Assembly: GCA_015501595.1 (NCBI GenBank) | Contig: JADNRX010000062.1 | Span: 62,001 to 126,000 of the forward strand | Direction: 5' to 3' | Origin: Hymenopellis radicata | Lineage: Eukaryota > Basidiomycota > Agaricomycetes > Agaricales > Physalacriaceae | Length of the DNA stretch: 64,000 nucleotides | Shown here: positions 1-10,873 of the stretch, one piece after another | Numbering within the stretch: position 1 is the stretch's first letter | Layout of the letters: each line of letters starts with the position of its first letter | Position numbers and translations under genes: made by a program | Notes under the pieces: model-generated | What the model saw: the letters and a program-made list of their open reading frames with translations, nothing else | The model's database searches: none | What the model was told of the DNA's origin: nothing

Positions 1-890
1 ATTCCGACGCGCCAGTGTCCCTCTACAATATCAGCCTTTACACCACGCAACTAGCCCTCCTCATGCAGCATGTCCATTGGGATAAGGCCAGCGTAGTGGG
101 CCTATCTATGGTAACGTCTGACTTCTACTAGCAATCACGGTCATCGAATCAGTCGCAATACAGGGCGGTCCTATCGCAGCTGCCTTCACAACTCAGTTCC
201 CCCAACTGGTGGATGACAAGGTCGTGCTCCTCGCGCCTGCTGGACTTTTCGGGGTAAAATGCACAATATTTCATTCTTTCTCCGTCTAATGCGTGCAATC
301 ATTCAGTCTGAAATACTCCCCCGCGGACTCAACCTCCTCACGTCTTCACTTTTCCTTCCGATTGTAAACGGTGGCATCGTTAGAGTCTGTTTTCAATAAG
401 CCTATCGAAATGTTAACTAACGCGTCAATAACAGGGCTCTGCTCGACGACAACTGAAACGTCCTTCCGAGCCTATAGACCGTGTACGCCCTGTCCACTTC
501 TCAATCAACCCACTTTTTCACAGTGCTCGTTAGATCGTACAACTGCAACGCGCCTACTTGCCGTACTTCAATGCAGTCTTACTTTTATCTATGCGCTACG
601 GCCCTCTCCGCGGACAAACCGATCACTACAAATCGCACGCTTTCAACGGGCGGACCGTTCTCATCCTTCACGTATGTTTGTCTTCTTTCCCATCGACGTA
701 TTCTCATCTACGATTAAAATTTTAGGGAACAAAGGACTCTGTAGTACCGCCCAGATTCGCGCGCGAGATACAGGCTCTGTTTCCGGAAGGCGCCAAATGC
801 GAGGTAGTGGACATACAGGATGCAGACCATGACTTTACCATAAGTCATCCGGAGGATGTATTGGTGGAGTTGAAGAGGTTTTTTGCGTAA
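1..890 (+). CDS. alpha/beta hydrolase, 3' part (gene runs off the window start)
   Basis: The 3' half of a serine hydrolase of the alpha/beta fold; substrate unknown. The nucleophile elbow G-L-S-M-G-G is split by an intron that starts at about 109 and ends before GGPIAAAF. The acid residue lies in LHGTKDSVVPPRFA, reached by splicing 672-725 (GT...TTTAG). The catalytic His is in DADHDFTISHP, 20 residues before the TAA stop at 888-890. Serine, Asp and His therefore occur in the expected order and spacing. Further introns are needed between about 255 and 480 but were not fixed. The N-terminus and promoter lie outside the window. It could be any of several esterase or lipase-like families; only the fold is supported. 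Confidence 0.8.
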
Positions 891-1286
891 CCGGCTATCA
901 TTTGGTACGACTTCAATGTTCCTTCGAATGTCAGCTTTTGCAAAAACTGTACGTTACTGTATGAGTTCTTCCCAAACTGGTAGGATGTGTCGAGGAAATT
1001 CTATGACCTCCGCGAGTTCAAATGTGCTCGATGCTCGCTACTGATGATCGAACAACAAAAATGATTCGAATTTCGGCTGCTTGTGCAAAGGCGGAGAGCC
1101 AAGAAAAGTGCTTAGTGCTGTCGGGAAACATTGGACAATGGATGGATGGCGGGCCATTACTGGGTGCCCACCCAGGCCCCTGGCCCATCCCCTCGAGAGT
1201 CGACTGTCGAGAATCGAGATCCAGGGACCAGCGCCGCAGACCAGCGGAGAGTTGAAATTTAAAAAATGTTCCTGTTCAGATGTTTA

Positions 1287-1383
1287 CTCTCTGACTGGGA
1301 GTCGAACCCAGCTTTCGCGCGCACCAATGTAGGTAGTCGAACTGAATGACAGGCGCGTGTACTAACCGATATACTATCAGAGA
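1287..1383 (-). tRNA. tRNA-Asp (GTC), copy 1, with intron
   Basis: The acceptor stem TCTCTGA/TCAGAGA pairs fully. The D-arm, the anticodon stem CGCGC/GCGCG with loop CTGTCA, and the T-arm CTGGG-TTCGACT-CCCAG are all present. Anticodon GTC reads aspartate. Exon length is 72 nt, leaving an intron of about 25 nt after position 37. A T6 run lies about 30 nt downstream, a possible Pol III terminator. Three more copies with the same exons and different introns occur in this window. Confidence 0.93.
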
Positions 1384-1690
1384 TGGAATTAGTGATCAAG
1401 GCTCGGATTCGTGTGGCGGGGACAAAAAAGCTGCCCACCGCAATCTATTGAAGACTTTTTGAGAACTTCGTTCTCGTTACCTAGTGCCGTTCTTTACCTT
1501 TCAAGGATTAAGAGTCCATGTAAGTGCATGTCCACGTCAAATCGTCAGTCTATTTGAAGGATACTTCGCTGGACCCGGTCTTACACACTGTTGAGGTTCG
1601 CTCGACAACCCAAGACGAAGTAGCAACTGTTCGATAAAGGAAAGTTATCAGACTACAGCGACCCATCAAAGCCCCAGACGCCCTTGGACA
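1384..1690. repeat. duplicated flank between tRNA-Asp copy 1 and MBOAT copy 1
   Basis: This spacer matches the reverse complement of about 14220-14577, base for base over long stretches (for example the segments around 1520-1690 and 14220-14390). The whole unit of tRNA-Asp, spacer and MBOAT gene was therefore duplicated in inverted orientation. Confidence 0.8.
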
Positions 1691-2954
1691 AAACGAATAG
1701 GCGAGAAAGGCAAAGCCTCCGCGTCGAGCATTCCCGCCTGTATAGCACTATCGATATACTGCACAGCGCTAAAGTTGAACCACAGTCCGACCCACATAAA
1801 CCCAACCAGTCTCCAGCCCGATCCCGCTATTCCCAGGCGGTTCCCGGCACTGATGACCGTCTGTTCGAATGCGATACCAGCAGCTTGAAGGAGGAAGAAG
1901 GGCATGGATTTGCCGCTGTGCTTGAAATCCATCATGGCGTCCCCGCCGCAGTGCATAAGCCCGGAAACAGCGAACGCGGTGACGAGGAGCGTCGCGTATG
2001 CGGCGAATGAGTTCTTCTTCTTTCCGAACAAGTTGCGTACGGCTTTGCCAACGGCCGTGACGTTCTGTCGAAGTCAAAATTTAGAAGGCGCTAAGAAGGG
2101 AGTGGACTGAGTGTACCCTTGTGACCATTTGGTGCCAGGTTTTCCTACAAGCGACATGAGCACTAATCATCTACCACAGAAAGACTTTACATACCCCCAG
2201 AACCCTCTGATTGTGTAGGCGTCTTTCAGACTTCCAAAGTTATTCGGCCAGTCCAAGGGTTCTCCTAATCCCAAACTGACGTGAATGATGCCCAGGACTG
2301 CGTACTGCACGACGAGACCGCAGCTGATGAGGACGGCCGTCATGACAATCACGAGTGTGCGCCACGGATATGCGAGGGTAAGAAATGGCTGCGCGGCTGT
2401 CGAAGAGAATGTTTGGGAATTCCGAAGGATGTAAATCTGGGTGGCGTCCAAAATAACGTAACAGAGTATGGCGCGTCGCAGACTCCTTTTCACGAATTGG
2501 GTGCGCGTTTCCGTTGGAGTGGTATTGGGAGGCAATGTGCACTAGAACGACTTAGAGGAATCGCGAAAATAGTGGCAGCAATACTCACCTGATAATTCCA
2601 CCCGATGCCGCGAAGATTGAAGATGATGCACAAACACCAATACGACCTGTACCAAATCCCATACTGACTGGGATGCACTTTATCCGTATTATGGCGGCAA
2701 GTCCTAACAGGATTAACGATGAAAAGCAGCACAAAGGCGGTAATCCAACCACCCGAAAACGCGCTCCCGAGGTAATAGTTCTGCAGGTTGTCGCCCGCCG
2801 TGGAGTGCAGCCCGACAGCGGTGACGGCGGTGTACCCGAGGAAGAACAGGGCCTTCCAAAATACGGCTAGGTCGAGTGCCAACACCGGCGCCAATAATAA
2901 TGTGGGCACAGCGAGAAAGAGAGGATTGAAGGGAGGCCTGTCCGCGTTTTCCAT
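1666..2954 (-). CDS. MBOAT-type wax-synthase-like acyltransferase, copy 1
   Basis: A polytopic membrane O-acyltransferase, probably in the ER; the acyl acceptor is unknown. Four exons join in frame: 2954-2589, 2541-2195, 2144-2117 and 2064-1666, giving about 379 aa. The start MENADRPPFNP is the usual amino end of this agaricomycete family. The conserved RGFWG..WHQ block is assembled across the 28-nt third exon. The putative active-site His is in SGLMHCGGDAMM (exon 4). Several hydrophobic segments fit membrane helices. No stop or frameshift is visible, so this copy looks intact. It is followed downstream on the same strand by tRNA-Asp copy 1. A broken copy lies at 13216-14238 and a more distant intact one at 43216-44565. 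MBOAT proteins of this type cluster near terpene genes in some fungi; no terpene cyclase is seen here. Confidence 0.85.
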
Positions 2955-3759
2955 GGTGAAGCAGGGGATACCCGGGCAGGACGTGGGCCTCCTTTTTTCA
3001 TGATGCTCCTTTCAAGTAGCCGTTTTTCCTCGGTCGGTGGACGGTGGTGGAGGGAAGACCGACGACGGCTAATTCATGATCAGTCACGACGTGCTGTCAC
3101 CGTCAACCTTCGTCAAGCCGTGACGGTACAGTACGGTATACAGTCCGAGTCTACGAAGGAAATATGCCCGGGGAGTACACTCGTTCGATTCAACGATTTG
3201 ACGCGTTTGGATCGAACATACATACATACATCAACGCCCTCATAGATACCTTTACACGGTAATCAAAATTAAGAAAAAGGTAAAAGCTCCGCGTCTCGCC
3301 ACATAATGGCCGTCAATGTATTGCAGTAGCAACACTGAACGGTGAACCACGCAACCCATATGAACCCGAACGGCCTCCGGCCTGTAGAATGTGTTGTACG
3401 CCAGAACACGGTACAGGCTAGATTCAGAATCCCTACATCAACGGGGTCAGACGCGCCACTCCCTGGGCATCTCGCGTTCCTCTAGCTGGAAAGGTAAAGA
3501 ATTAGCGCCACTTGATACGCATCTGAACCAGGATCAAACAAGTGCGGGGAATTCTGTGCGAAGTTGTTAAAGCTTCCGCAAGTCTATTCCGCACTTTGAC
3601 GAGTCCCGCCTGACAAAGTTGTCAGCTAGTGTGGAATGTTTTCTTGGTCGTCAGCGAAGGGTACTTACTGAAGGACACGGAAACGCCAAGTCGAGGAAAA
3701 GAGAGGCAGCTTCAGTGGTTACATGATGGTGCTGTGTCAAGAAAGCACATTGCCGCCGG
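2955..3759. other. intergenic, no gene recognised
   Basis: Presumed promoter side of MBOAT copy 1 followed by unassigned DNA. Short open frames on both strands lack splice logic or family resemblance. Confidence 0.5.
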
Positions 3760-5330
3760 CTATTGCCTCTTCCGTCTTAAAGTTACTGCCATGTTGTTTC
3801 GCGCGTCAGGCGACATCATTTCAACCCGATCCACCACTGAAGAGAGTGACATCGTCGAATCCGCCCCCCTTGCCGCCGTAGATCCACCCCCGCCCAGCAC
3901 CGAGCTCATCGCGTGCCCAGAAGCACAAGCTGCTCGACGACCCCCAGCAGGTCCGAGATCATCAGCGCCCATGCGTGCTGGCGGTCACTCCGCGCGAAAC
4001 GGTGGCGGTCCCCGAGCGTGAGGAGATCATCCATGAGCACGGCGCCTTCGCGTCGGAATAGGTCGAGGATCGCTGGGTCGCGTTCGTCGGTGGAGATGTA
4101 GAATCTAGGAACTGCAAGTGAAAACCACAGGCCGGGAAGTTGCTCGATGACTTACTTACTTGATCCGGGCTACCACCGCCAGGTACATCGTACCCGCCAG
4201 GCAAGCGGACTAAATTCGGACGTCCGTCGACAAGACGCTTGCAAGCGTTGACCCGGTTGACATGTGCTTGTGGAAACAATTCCATCGTGAAAAATGTTAG
4301 CGCACAACTAAGTACTAAACGACAGTTTGAGTTTTCTAGACTTGCAAAGTTGAGAAAGTAACTTACAGTCTCCCCCGACCAATATGAGCCGCCTGTCCAT
4401 CCGTCAACGCGAAAATACGTTCCACGAGTGTGGAAGCCAGTTCTCTTAGAATGTCGACACGCTCAAAATCATACAGGACGTTGCTTGTTTATACGTGTTA
4501 TGCGGTAAAGTACATAGCGCCCTAAGATGACATTAGCATGTATACTGAACACCTAGGATATCATGCATCACATACTGGTTTTCGTCCATAATGCACAGCT
4601 CCTTCAAGGAAAAGAACATTGGTCCGGATATGGCCATAGTCCGTTGCGAAGCCCCGCATCGTCGACCGCGGAATACTTAATCGTTTTGACTGGATGTAGG
4701 ACGGCCTTGTTACATTTCCAACTCTCCCGAAATATTAAATGTCCTCAGCGCCTTCTTCTTCTACATAGTCCCTTCCTGCAGCGCACTAAACAGCGCTTCC
4801 ACCACCCGGGGATCAGCGAGAGAGTAAATCTGCTCCGCATTCAATATTCGATCCGCTCGCACGACGCCTTGCGGGTCATAAGTAAACAGCTTTCTTGATA
4901 ACCGACAACGAGGGAATTTGGTCGTGATGAGGTTAGGACGGATGTGGTATACACTTTGAGTCCAGTGTCCGTCGGATGACTCGGTCAAGGGATTCTTCCC
5001 GTGCAGACGTAGGTACTCCGCGGTGGTGACGACGGGCGCCGCAGATGGGTGATGTTGATCATAAGTTCCATTGGAATCATGAATCCAATTTGTTGTTCTA
5101 AGGGAAGGCCGCGCCATTCGTCGTGGTGGAGAGTATCTCTGAAGACATGAGTAAGTAATGAGGAGTGAATTGAGGTGTGATCTGAATAGAGGCGTTCTAT
5201 TGACCATAGTCGCGTAAATCGGCGCATACTTGATTGTGTGATGAGTTAGTTTGGTCTGTTCGGGAACGAGAAATTTACTGACTTCGTACTCGCAACTGCG
5301 ACTGAGCCAAATTACTGGTGCCTCACCTCG
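3760..5330 (-). pseudogene. O-fucosyltransferase-like family protein, fragmentary and frame-broken
   Basis: Peptides in order on the minus strand: FRDTLHHDEWRGLP near 5150, then APVVTTAEYLRLHGKNP near 5010, ADPRVVEALFSALQ near 4800, LVDGRPNLVRLPGG near 4210, RFYISTDERDPAILDLFRR near 4080 and GHAMSSVLGG near 3910. They follow the order of a large agaricomycete membrane-protein family with an O-fucosyltransferase-like domain (recognised from memory). Two single-base losses break the frame: at 5039-5041 (between ITHLR and APVV) and at the CCC at 3916-3918 (between VVEQLVLLG and HAMSSV). The amino end with its membrane anchor is missing, since TAF4 begins at 5414. Either a decayed 5'-truncated copy or a gene damaged by assembly errors. 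Confidence 0.55.
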
Positions 5331-5413
5331 TAGAACAAATGCATTTCACTATCTACACATCAGTCATAGTACGATAGAATACAATGGAATGCCCATACCA
5401 CATAGTCCTGGCA

Positions 5414-6817
5414 CTAGACCCATCCTCTCGCAGCCCCACGTCCACCACCATGCCCACGCTCCTTCTCGACAACAAACATGGCGTCTCTCAACGTAACAGG
5501 TAAGCGTGTATCCTGTTCCACCGGCGCCGGCGTCGACGTCGTCGTAGTCTTCTTCGCAGAAACATACGGCCGTGCCCAGCCACCCGTCGACGCCGGTGCT
5601 GTTGTCGTCGCTGGTGAAGGCGACGCAGCAGGCTTTGACTTTGCGGGAGTCGGGGAACTCGCATTGGCAGCGGTCATCCACGAATATTTTCCGCCGATGC
5701 CCGCCGCCTGACTCGCCACGGCATTCGACATCTTCTTGCGCACGTCCTCGCTCATGTTCCTCGCTGTTACACCCGGGCCATCCTTCTTTCGCTTCTTCTT
5801 GGACCCACCCTCACCGCCGTCCTCAAAGCTCGTGTCTGCAGCGGCATTTGGGCCTCCTGCAGCCTGGGCGGCGAGTGCAGCAGCATGCGCGGCGGCCATG
5901 TCTGTGCGCTCTTTTCGTTCTCGTCGTATGCGTGTCTCCTCTTCACGTTCAATCTTTTCGATAGCAGCGAGCTGTTTGGCGACATCGCTGCGGAGGAGAA
6001 TGCTCCACATGGGCTGGTCATCCTCATACAAGGACGCTGGTCGGTCGAATTGTGTATCCGTGCGGTGGTGGGCAGCAGCGATCATGGCCGTGATGAGGTC
6101 CTGCAGGCGCGCTCTGAGTGCCAGAGCCATATAGTTGACAGAATCTTCTGGGACTGTTCTGATTTTGTGTTCGGTGGATATGGTGCGCATGGTAGTCCCC
6201 AGGAAATGCGTGTCGAAGGATGGCTTTGCAGCCTGCTTCCGCGTCCGGTCTTCGCTGTAGGCTGAGCGGTACATCATGCTGTTGGACTGTTGCGATCTTT
6301 GCAGCGATTCCTCCTCCGCCTACATGCAATTCAGTAAGACAATCAAGGAGAATGGCGGAGCACCTACCCGCAAGTCAACACCGGCGCTCCCTAGCGCATC
6401 ATTCAACGTCGCAATATCCGACGAGTCCACTGCTCCACTGCCACTCGCGTGCGCTGACTGCGCCGGCGCAACTTGAACTGGCCGCACCTGCTGAACTTGG
6501 GGCGTCGTAGGCGCCGATGTTTGGTATTGGTAGCCGGTATAATAAGAAAATGGCTGGTAATGCTGATAGGCCGATGCTCTGCAGTAGAGCAGTCAGAGCG
6601 AGGTCAAGTAGGAAATTGAATATATGTACGCCGTTGTCGTCGCCGGCTGCTGCTGCAGAGCAGGATCAATAGGAATGTCTATGGCACGGTCAATTCAGAA
6701 CATTGCCGCGTCTGGGTACAAACGAGTAGTGGGCCATTGGGGGTATGCTGTCGGCGCCGGCGTTGCAGGAGGCGGAGTACTTGTCGCGCCATTGTTTTCT
6801 TGTTTCGTCGGATTCAT
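5414..6817 (-). CDS. TAF4: TFIID subunit TAF4
   Basis: TBP-associated factor 4, a nuclear TFIID subunit that pairs with TAF12 through a histone-like fold. Four exons join in frame: 6817-6724, 6678-6630, 6578-6368 and 6319-5414, giving about 419 aa. The amino third is Pro/Gln/Thr-rich. The conserved C-terminal region starts near VNYMALALRARLQDLI and continues through EKIEREEETRIRRERKER, a basic KKKRKK stretch, NMSEDVRKKMSNAVASQAAG, KYSWM and the typical end TLRDAMFVVEKERGHGGG. A TGA seen in plain translation near 6700 falls inside the first intron (GTTTGT...CATAG, with branch-like CTGAATTGAC), so the gene is intact. Start ATG chosen at 6817; an extra upstream exon cannot be excluded. Confidence 0.85.
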
Positions 6818-7166
6818 CGTGGTGGCAGGAGGGAAGACGCGGTCGATCACGCGATTCACGGGCGTGTTTTCACTGACTTGGACTACAATGTTACTAACCC
6901 ATACAATATCGATTGAGCCTACGCTAATTATTTAAGGTACTAATACCCCGACGGACCATGTATATAAGGGAGAATGGATGTGTAAATGGCGATGCAGACC
7001 ACGGCTAGCAGTCACTAATGAGGGCAGTACGACAATGGCCTGAGTGCGAACACCGACAGGGATTTCAATGATAAATTGATGGTGGGATATACAAACACAT
7101 AAGCTAATGGCGCCACATTCCAGTGAGCAAAATATGATAAACCATATCTAGTAGTAGGAGGGATTG

Positions 7167-8867
7167 TCATTGATCAAACCCACGAATCCCATCAAACTGA
7201 ATGATCAAATCCATCCCGTCCTCGCATAATGCGCGAAGAACAGAAGCGTAGTGACCATGGAAGAGAGCTTGATGTCTACGCAACTCGTACATCTCGGGGG
7301 GATTCCGGGCACCGGATATCGTATATAGAGCAAAGTGGAACTTTTTGAGTTTTGATAGCCCAACCTCATTGCCTGCATGCCGGGCTTTGAGCATAGCAAG
7401 AAAGTCGTCGTGAGGTTCAAGGTAAGGAATACAGTCCGGGTCTGTATGATGAGTCACCGTGATGTCGAGTGAGACTAGTCGAGGGAGGAAAGTGACAGTA
7501 TGCCCTGGGACAACCTCTAGAGCTCTCATAATGTCCAACATTTGTGTTACACTCCAATCATCTGGTGCAGGAACCTTTTCTTGAAAATTGAACATCGATG
7601 CCTCCAGCTGCAGCGTAGCAAGTTTGGTGGTCTGAGAGAGAATGGAGAGGAGAAGACGAGGTTCAGAGCGATGCAGAGTTAACGGCACCGACATAATCCG
7701 GAGCTCGGTGAGATTGCTTGCGCAATTGGAACGTTTGATGAGGCAATAGAAGGAGTAGAGTGTATCAGGATGGAGAGCACTATCTTTTCGGCCAACAGCA
7801 GCTACTTCCAGTTGGGGCAGGGTGAGATAATCGAGGAGATTGGGAGAGGTCGCTTTCAGGTCGCGAAGGTATGGGAGAGTTAGGGATTGCAGGAATGGGT
7901 CTGGCGTGCCTTCGATAACATCCGCACGAAGGCTTTCAAGCAACGGACACTGCCCAATCAAGTCCACACAGGCTCTGAAAGAACCGGCAGCAAAATAATC
8001 GTACAAATGCAAACATGCAATCTGTTTCATTGGAAGCTCGACCATACGAGGATTCCATCCTCTGAAGGTTACATTCACCAGACGGGGACAATCCATGAAA
8101 GCCGATATCACTGCACCTTCAGAGTCCAGACCCCTTTGCAAATCCAAGCCTTCGAGCTGAGGCAGGCGCCCGCGAAGAGGTGCATACAGTAAATCCGGCC
8201 TGACTTCGTGATAATCAACCAGACGCGCTGTCCGCCATCGATGGGATTCTGCAAACACCTTCTCTCGCATACGGCGTAGGAAAGGAGAATCCCCAATGCG
8301 GTGAAAGTTGCAAAGGGTGATATCGAGCGAATGCTGGCGGGAACGCTCGAGGACAAAGGCTAGGATTTCTACATCCATCTCAGAACCTTGCCATTCCGAT
8401 GAGAAACGAAGCACAATGGACGACCAGCACGAATGGAGAGACAGAGCAAGATCGCGCCAGGTCTGGCACACCTGGCTGAGTTGCCAAATGGTGCGGGAGG
8501 GCCAATCAAACTTGTGGTCGGATTCCAAGGAATGTGCATACAAGAAGATCACAGACCAGATCTCTGGGGGAATACGACGTCGTGTGGAAATGATATTTTC
8601 ATAATTCTGTTTAATGTTTTTCAGCGCGTCTCGCTCTTGCTCAAGGGACTCGAGAGCGAGCCGCGCTGCAGTGACGGCGGCATCGGCACCCGAGATATCC
8701 TGCTCAAGAACAGGTAGGATGGTGGTCTGGATATCGGAGACCTCTAGGTCTGTCGGTGGAAGGTTGGACACGGAAAGGCGATGAAAAGGGATAGCGGTTT
8801 GGTCGTGACGTTCAAGCAGAACGCTACGCCGAGGCAGAGCCCCGCATGGCGAACGGTTTGATTCCAT
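7167..8867 (-). CDS. F-box / leucine-rich-like protein, copy 1
   Basis: A predicted substrate-recognition subunit of an SCF-type ubiquitin ligase; target unknown. Single exon, 566 aa from ATG 8867 (MESNRSPCGALP). A coiled-coil-like helix (LESLEQERDALKNIKQNYEN) precedes the F-box core RRIPPEIWSVIFLYA...WQLSQVCQTWRDLALS near residues 100-160. The rest is a long degenerate leucine-rich region ending GIRGFDQ. Open throughout. Two paralogues lie at 10874-12613 and 23026-24763. The homology runs into both flanks, so these are segmental duplicates, not retrocopies. Confidence 0.85.
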   Translation of the reverse strand: MESNRSPCGALPRRSVLLERHDQTAIPFHRLSVSNLPPTDLEVSDIQTTILPVLEQDISGADAAVTAARLALESLEQERDALKNIKQNYENIISTRRRIPPEIWSVIFLYAHSLESDHKFDWPSRTIWQLSQVCQTWRDLALSLHSCWSSIVLRFSSEWQGSEMDVEILAFVLERSRQHSLDITLCNFHRIGDSPFLRRMREKVFAESHRWRTARLVDYHEVRPDLLYAPLRGRLPQLEGLDLQRGLDSEGAVISAFMDCPRLVNVTFRGWNPRMVELPMKQIACLHLYDYFAAGSFRACVDLIGQCPLLESLRADVIEGTPDPFLQSLTLPYLRDLKATSPNLLDYLTLPQLEVAAVGRKDSALHPDTLYSFYCLIKRSNCASNLTELRIMSVPLTLHRSEPRLLLSILSQTTKLATLQLEASMFNFQEKVPAPDDWSVTQMLDIMRALEVVPGHTVTFLPRLVSLDITVTHHTDPDCIPYLEPHDDFLAMLKARHAGNEVGLSKLKKFHFALYTISGARNPPEMYELRRHQALFHGHYASVLRALCEDGMDLIIQFDGIRGFDQ

Positions 8868-10539
8868 AGAAGTATCTCGCAATCTGTCATAGCGGGTGAG
8901 ATGCCAGCGTGCGTGCCACAAATTAGGTATAAACGAACCAGGCGCCCGTAACAGAGACTCCAAGTAAGAAGGATGGTTGACCTAGATCTGCAAGGAAGAG
9001 AGACGACGAAGGATGTCGGAATAAGCGCCGTTAAACAGACGCGTCGTGGACAAATGCGCCTGTCAGATGTTTAAACAAGCACGACGACCGTGAAGACGAG
9101 AACGCACTTGTGAGCAGTGGGATGGGCTGGTAGTGAACGAGGTCTAAGAACACTAACGATCAGGTATCGATGATGATGGTGGTGGTTAAAAAGGAACAAC
9201 CGTGGGCAACTCGTGATCACGAGCGCTTCCCTTTCTGTCCAGTTTTCTCTGAGTCTTACAGTTTTGTCGCTCATATATCGTTTAGAACAGCAAAACGAAA
9301 CGCGACTGTAGAGGTCTTCGTCGGCTTTGAACTTGAATTCATTCTCCTCAAATCTGAGGATCCTATTTGAGGCCTCAGTCAACATGTTGAATCAGGTTGT
9401 AGGCTAGGGCTTGGTTTATAATAGATTTGAGGATTGAAAACAGTTTACAATTTTTTTCTCGAGATACAGGTGTTTCTAACGTGGTTTTTAACTCGCGGCC
9501 GAGATGCCCGAGACGGTTCACGTGACACAAAAATTCTCTTCTTGACGTGGCCATAAAGTCCTCTTGTGCCATTATTTTCACCCCCAGTAAGCATATACTT
9601 CGGTATCAAGTGTAAATGGTGTCTGAATGGCAAGGTGTTGTGCATATGAGAGCTGTTCATGCAACGGTGGGTGGGTTGCGGATTGCCGGGATTGCCGGGA
9701 ACCCTCAAGAACTCGGTAAATCTGACCAAAGTGCTCCGAGATGTTCTTACTGCACTGAGGATATCAGGTATACTAGAAAAATCTCTAATCAGACTCATGT
9801 TCAGCCTTCCGCAAGGCGCGATTGCGACACATCGGGGGGCGGGAACATCACGTGTGCTGACATAATTGAAAACATTAAAAACAGGGGGGGTCCAGCAGTT
9901 GGTCGGTTTATAATGTTTAAAACAGCCTGTTTTAAACGTTGTTTACAAACCTCCCCTTACTAACCAAGCCCTATTGTAGGCAGTGTAGGCAGCACCGAGT
10001 CACATATCTTGCACGATATCTGACTCTTTAAACGGGGGGCATCGCATTCGCCACCGGTCCGCTTCCACCCCCTTCTTTGAAGGCCGCCGACGCTCTAATC
10101 TACTTACTTACACCCGAACCACCACGTGGCGTTCAAGCAGCGGTGGCGCCTACATCCAGATGTCCCTTCACTCTACCACTGGCAACGGTGTGGCGAAAAC
10201 ACCGGAGTGCCTTGCGCCCTTTGAGGAGTCGTTCTCGTTCTCAGCAGAAGCTTTGAAACATGGAAAGGATTACCAGTTTCTTATTCGCGCATGGCGGATG
10301 GTATCAGAAGGCACGTATATCTGTTTGGGAACAGATAATCGCGAGACTTCTGTCTCGAAAATTCGAGGTCTGATGAATCACCAAACCAAGTATGTGCAAT
10401 CGCATCTTCGTCTTCAGCTGATGTTCATTTTGGTTAGGATAGTATTTCGCTCTTGCCATGATTCTGGGTGTAGGCGCATGAGGAATCGTCGAATCAGACT
10501 TGACTGAAGTTGGCGCGAACAACGTGTAGCGTTAGGAAT
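8868..10539. other. duplicated F-box 5' flank, then unassigned DNA
   Basis: About 8868-9250 matches 12614-13000 (direct) and the reverse complement of about 22550-23025: the shared upstream region of the F-box genes. About 9250-10539 contains no supported gene. A 115-codon frame at 10160-10507 (+) has no recognisable motif and is not called. Confidence 0.55.
9915..9937. repeat. perfect 11-bp palindrome with 1-bp centre
   Basis: GTTTAAAACAG, one C, then CTGTTTTAAAC. It lies in AT-rich intergenic DNA; no adjacent gene explains it. Confidence 0.7.
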
Positions 10540-10873
10540 AACAGAACAGTTTCCGTTAACTTTGGAAGGTGCTCGAGAGATTTACGAAAGATCCTCTATC
10601 GGAGGCTGTACTTGGAAAGGAGGCCGTTACTAAGCGGTATGTAGCTGTCCACTGCGGTCTGTTGGAAAACGTGTTAGAGAGTGAAACTGACGAGCGGAAG
10701 AGGGTGGCTAAAGTGGTGAACTGTTGCTAACGGCTAGCAATCATTATGCGAACGTGGACATGGATTTAAATTGAATGGTTGGATATATGAACACATATAA
10801 GCTAATGCGCCACATTCTAGTGAGCACGTCATATTTTATGATAAGCCATATCTAGGAGGGAAGGCGCCCAATG
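10540..10873. repeat. duplicated 3' flank of F-box copy 2
   Basis: Matches the reverse complement of about 24764-25120, the 3' flank of F-box copy 3. The part nearest the gene also matches 7010-7166 beside copy 1. It contains the near-palindrome CCGTTACTAAGCGG at 10624-10637. Confidence 0.75.

Noticed and set aside
5572..6134. Plus-strand frames of 126-132 codons over TAF4
   Set aside because: Antisense shadows of the TAF4 last exon.
6690..6720. Apparent premature TGA in TAF4
   Set aside because: It lies inside a 45-bp intron (GTTTGT...CATAG) whose removal joins QWPTT to IPIDPALQQQ in frame.
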